The notes beneath the pieces are model-generated. The model was not told the origin of the DNA. It was given only the letters and a program-made list of their open reading frames with translations, and ran no database searches. Of a stretch of 8,076 bases of DNA, positions 6,403 to 8,076 are shown in pieces. Each line of letters starts with the position of its first letter. The first letter of the stretch is position 1. This DNA is from RYN-433 sp036558265. Lineage in GTDB: Bacteria; Planctomycetota; Phycisphaerae; Tepidisphaerales; Tepidisphaeraceae. The stretch spans positions 1-8,076 of the forward strand of contig DATBFY010000252.1 of assembly GCA_036558265.1 (NCBI GenBank), written 5' to 3'. A program made the translations under genes and the position numbers.

Positions 6403-6445
6403 CTTGTTCAAACAAGAATTGTTGAGACAAATTTGGATAATCCAA
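6403..6445. promoter_or_regulatory. Three tandem TTG...CAA dyads, likely MarR operators
   Basis: Three dyads sit at nearly regular spacing: TTGTTCAAACAA (6404-6415, arms extending to 6403-6416), TTGTTGAGACAA (6419-6430) and TTGGATAATCCAA (6433-6445). Starts are 15 and 14 bases apart. The first two share the form TTGT-N4-ACAA. This is the usual shape of MarR-family operators, and the block lies directly upstream of the MarR start codons in an AT-rich island within GC-rich DNA. Autoregulation of the operon is inferred. No convincing -35/-10 pair for the minus strand could be placed. Confidence 0.55.
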
Positions 6446-6502
6446 GTGCGAATCTGCCGCACGATTCAGCATGCGCCATGGACCCCGATCCGACAATAAA
6501 TC

Positions 6503-6530
6503 TTGACAGGAGCGGCCCGGTCGGTAACAT
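6503..6530 (+). promoter_or_regulatory. Probable sigma70-type promoter for the riboswitch leader
   Basis: A perfect TTGACA -35 box (6503-6508) is followed after 16 bases by TAACAT (6525-6530), a 4-of-6 match to the -10 consensus. Transcription would start near 6537, about 15 bases before the SAM aptamer, which is a normal leader layout. The spacing and position support it more than the -10 match does. Confidence 0.6.
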
Positions 6531-6552
6531 TCGTGCCCACAACCGAATACGT

Positions 6553-6709
6553 CCTCTTATCCAGAGTGGCTGAGGGTTGGGCCCTGTGACGCCACAGCAA
6601 CCAGCGGCGGCTTCGAGAGTTACACATCGAAGCGCGGCCGAAGCGGTGCTAATTCCCACCCATGTCGCCTGCGGCTAACGGTCAGACGATGCGGGAGAGA
6701 TAAGAAGAG
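6553..6709 (+). promoter_or_regulatory. SAM-I (S-box) riboswitch aptamer
   Basis: The conserved S-box core is present in order: CTTATC (6556-6561), CAGAGTGGCTGAGGG (6562-6576) with the kink-turn pattern, GGCCC (6580-6584), GCAACC (6597-6602), GGTGCTAATTCC (6645-6656) and GATAAG (6699-6704). P1 forms from CTTATC with GATAAG, extended by T6555-A6705. GGG (6574-6576) can pair with CCC (6582-6584). A perfect 7-bp hairpin GCTTCGA/TCGAAGC (6610-6616 with 6627-6633) caps the stem between GCAACC and GGTGCTAATTCC. The class binds S-adenosylmethionine and turns off downstream genes when SAM is abundant. It precedes a threonine synthase-like gene. Confidence 0.93.
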
Positions 6710-6740
6710 CTACCGTAACGCACGCAGGAGCCTCTTCTTA
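6701..6740 (+). promoter_or_regulatory. Antiterminator helix of the SAM riboswitch
   Basis: TAAGAAGAG (6701-6709), part of the 3' strand of aptamer helix P1, is perfectly complementary over 9 bases to CTCTTCTTA (6732-6740), the 5' side of the terminator. The two pairings are mutually exclusive: SAM-stabilised P1 frees 6732-6740 to form the terminator, while without SAM this helix blocks it. This predicts an OFF switch. Confidence 0.8.
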
Positions 6741-6759
6741 CAACGGAAGAGGTTTTTTT
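6731..6759 (+). terminator. Intrinsic terminator of the SAM riboswitch
   Basis: CCTCTTC (6731-6737) pairs with GAAGAGG (6746-6752); a T-G wobble between 6738 and 6745 can add an eighth pair, leaving a 6-base loop. Seven T residues follow (6753-6759), and the next bases are also T-rich. It lies 31 bases before the threonine synthase-like start and acts as the expression platform of the riboswitch. Confidence 0.88.
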
Positions 6760-6790
6760 GTTTTGCCCGCGCGTGCGACGGAGAATCGCC

Positions 6791-8076
6791 ATGAGCTACG
6801 TCCTGGGACTCAAGTGCAAAGAGTGCGGCCACCGCGCACCGATCAAGCCTCTCCACGTCTGCGAGCAGTGCTTCGGCCCCTACGAGGTCGAGTACGACTA
6901 CGCCGCCATGACGGGCAAGGTCACCCGCGAGTCGATCGCCAAAGGTCCGAAAAGCCTCTGGCGGTACAAAGACCTTCTCCCCGTAGACAAGCCGGTCACC
7001 GGGTATCACTCCGGCTTCACGCCCCTCAAGAAGGCCGACCGCCTGGCGAAAGAACTGGGCTGCAAGCAGCTCTACATCAAGGACGATTCGTGCAACTACC
7101 CCACCTACTCCTACAAGGAGCGGGTCGTCTCGGTCGCCATCAGCAAGGCGGTCGAATTCGGCTTCGAAACCGTCGGCTGCGCCTCCACCGGGAACCTGGC
7201 CAACTCCACCGCCGCCCACGCCGCCCAGGCCGGCATCAAGTGCTACGTCATGATCCCCCACGACCTGGAGCAGGGTAAGGTCCTGGGCAGCCTGATCTTC
7301 GGTCCGACCATGGTGCGGATCCGCGGCACTTACGACGACGTCAACCGCCTCTGCACGGAGATCGCCGACAAATACGGCTGGGCAATCGTGAACGTGAACC
7401 TCCGGCCCTATTACACGGAAGGGGCAAAGACCTACGGCTTTGAGATCGCCGAGCAACTCGGATGGCAACTCCCGCAGCACACGATCGTCCCAACGGCCGG
7501 CGGCACCATCCTCCCCAAGGTCTACAAGGCCTATAAGGAACTCGCACAACTCGGAATCGTCGAAGACAACTCTCCAAAGATCTATTCCGCCCAGGCCGCC
7601 GGCTGCAACCCGGTCGTGAAAGCCATCCACAAGGGCGTGGACATCATCGAGCCGCAGAAGCCCAACACCATCGCCAAGTCGATCGCCATCGGCAACCCGG
7701 CGGACGGGTATTACGTTTATCAGGCCGTCAAGGAATCCAACGGCTGGGCGGAATCGGCCACCGACCGCGAGATCGTTGACGCCATCAAGCTCCTCGCCAA
7801 GACCGAAGGGATCTGGACCGAGCCCGCCGGCGGCACCACCCTTGCGGTTGCGATGAAACTGATCCAGCAGGGGCGCATCCCCAGGGACGAGTCGATCGTC
7901 GTGAGTATCACCGGCAACGGCCTCAAGACCCAGGAAGTAGTCGTGGACGAGCTCACCCCGCCCAGGGTGATCGAGGCGAAACTGGCCGAATTCGACCAGT
8001 TATTGGAGGAAAACAAGGGCGCAGCCGCTCCGTCGGGCGGGCCGCGTGGCGCTGGTGAGGGTATAATCGAGGATCG
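6791..8076 (+). CDS. thrC: Threonine synthase-like PLP-dependent enzyme, 3' end outside window
   Basis: The frame runs 428 codons from ATG 6791 to the right edge with no stop. GGAG lies 7 bases upstream of the start. An N-terminal four-cysteine knuckle (Cys9, Cys12, Cys24, Cys27) probably binds zinc. The PLP fold type II core follows: HSGFTPL (73-79), the PLP-lysine motif TYSYKERVVS with Lys109, STGNLANSTAAHAA (132-145) for the substrate carboxylate, the Gly-rich TAGGT (235-239) for the PLP phosphate, and ITGNGLK (373-379). Threonine synthase converts O-phosphohomoserine to threonine in the cytoplasm. Family members commonly carry SFKDR at the lysine motif, so SYKER is a mild variant. Residues beyond about 380 form a less conserved tail and the protein is probably nearly complete. 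A SAM riboswitch controls it. A related activity using the same substrate, such as a sulfhydrylase, cannot be excluded. Confidence 0.85.
   Translation, partial: MSYVLGLKCKECGHRAPIKPLHVCEQCFGPYEVEYDYAAMTGKVTRESIAKGPKSLWRYKDLLPVDKPVTGYHSGFTPLKKADRLAKELGCKQLYIKDDSCNYPTYSYKERVVSVAISKAVEFGFETVGCASTGNLANSTAAHAAQAGIKCYVMIPHDLEQGKVLGSLIFGPTMVRIRGTYDDVNRLCTEIADKYGWAIVNVNLRPYYTEGAKTYGFEIAEQLGWQLPQHTIVPTAGGTILPKVYKAYKELAQLGIVEDNSPKIYSAQAAGCNPVVKAIHKGVDIIEPQKPNTIAKSIAIGNPADGYYVYQAVKESNGWAESATDREIVDAIKLLAKTEGIWTEPAGGTTLAVAMKLIQQGRIPRDESIVVSITGNGLKTQEVVVDELTPPRVIEAKLAEFDQLLEENKGAAAPSGGPRGAGEGIIED

Noticed and set aside
6461..6500. Possible minus-strand promoter (TTGTCG with CATGCT) for the MarR operon
   Set aside because: The -10 match is only 3 of 6, and comparable matches occur by chance.
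6710..7630. A 306-codon minus-strand open frame opposite the threonine synthase-like gene
   Set aside because: It would start within thrC and end in the riboswitch terminator; its translation has no known motif and thrC is unambiguous.
1..8076. CRISPR array, tRNA or rRNA genes, integrase or phage genes
   Set aside because: No regularly spaced direct repeats, no tRNA-like cloverleaf and no recombinase or phage motifs were seen.

Overview
The window is GC-rich, tightly packed bacterial DNA. The gene set is most like Planctomycetota: an exported DUF1080 (3-keto-disaccharide hydrolase-like) protein, an exported (beta/alpha)8-barrel glycoside hydrolase, a BlaI/MecI-type regulator without its usual sensor, and short GGGCAAGC-type palindromes. 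This placement is inferred from gene content; there is no rRNA or other marker gene to confirm it.

Left part (1-2263): two exported carbohydrate-active proteins are divergently transcribed from a 108-base gap. On the minus strand is a secreted clan GH-A-like glycoside hydrolase whose 3' end lies outside the window. On the plus strand is a secreted DUF1080 protein. The DUF1080 stop codon directly abuts the stop codon of the convergent operon to its right, with no base between them.

Middle part (2264-6397, minus strand): a compact, apparently single operon that reads, in order of transcription, MarR-family regulator, lipoprotein substrate-binding protein, ABC permease, ABC ATPase, BlaI/MecI-family regulator. 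Gaps are 26, 7, -7 (overlap) and 16 bases. The importer is of the NitT/TauT/SsuB type, but its substrate cannot be named. The binding protein and the BlaI-like regulator are both unusually cysteine-rich. A 90-base inverted-repeat element sits in frame inside the signal-peptide coding region of the binding protein. Three TTG...CAA dyads just upstream of the MarR gene look like its own operators.

Right part (6403-8076): a divergent control region, then a plus-strand SAM-I (S-box) riboswitch with a complete visible terminator/antiterminator switch, reading into a threonine synthase-like PLP enzyme that runs off the right edge. A SAM riboswitch is expected on methionine or sulfur genes. Finding one on a threonine synthase homologue with a variant PLP-lysine motif raises the possibility that the enzyme or its operon serves methionine or homocysteine metabolism.

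The most interesting items are the SAM-riboswitch/threonine-synthase pairing, the in-frame palindromic insertion in the signal peptide, and the cysteine-rich importer operon bracketed by two regulators.
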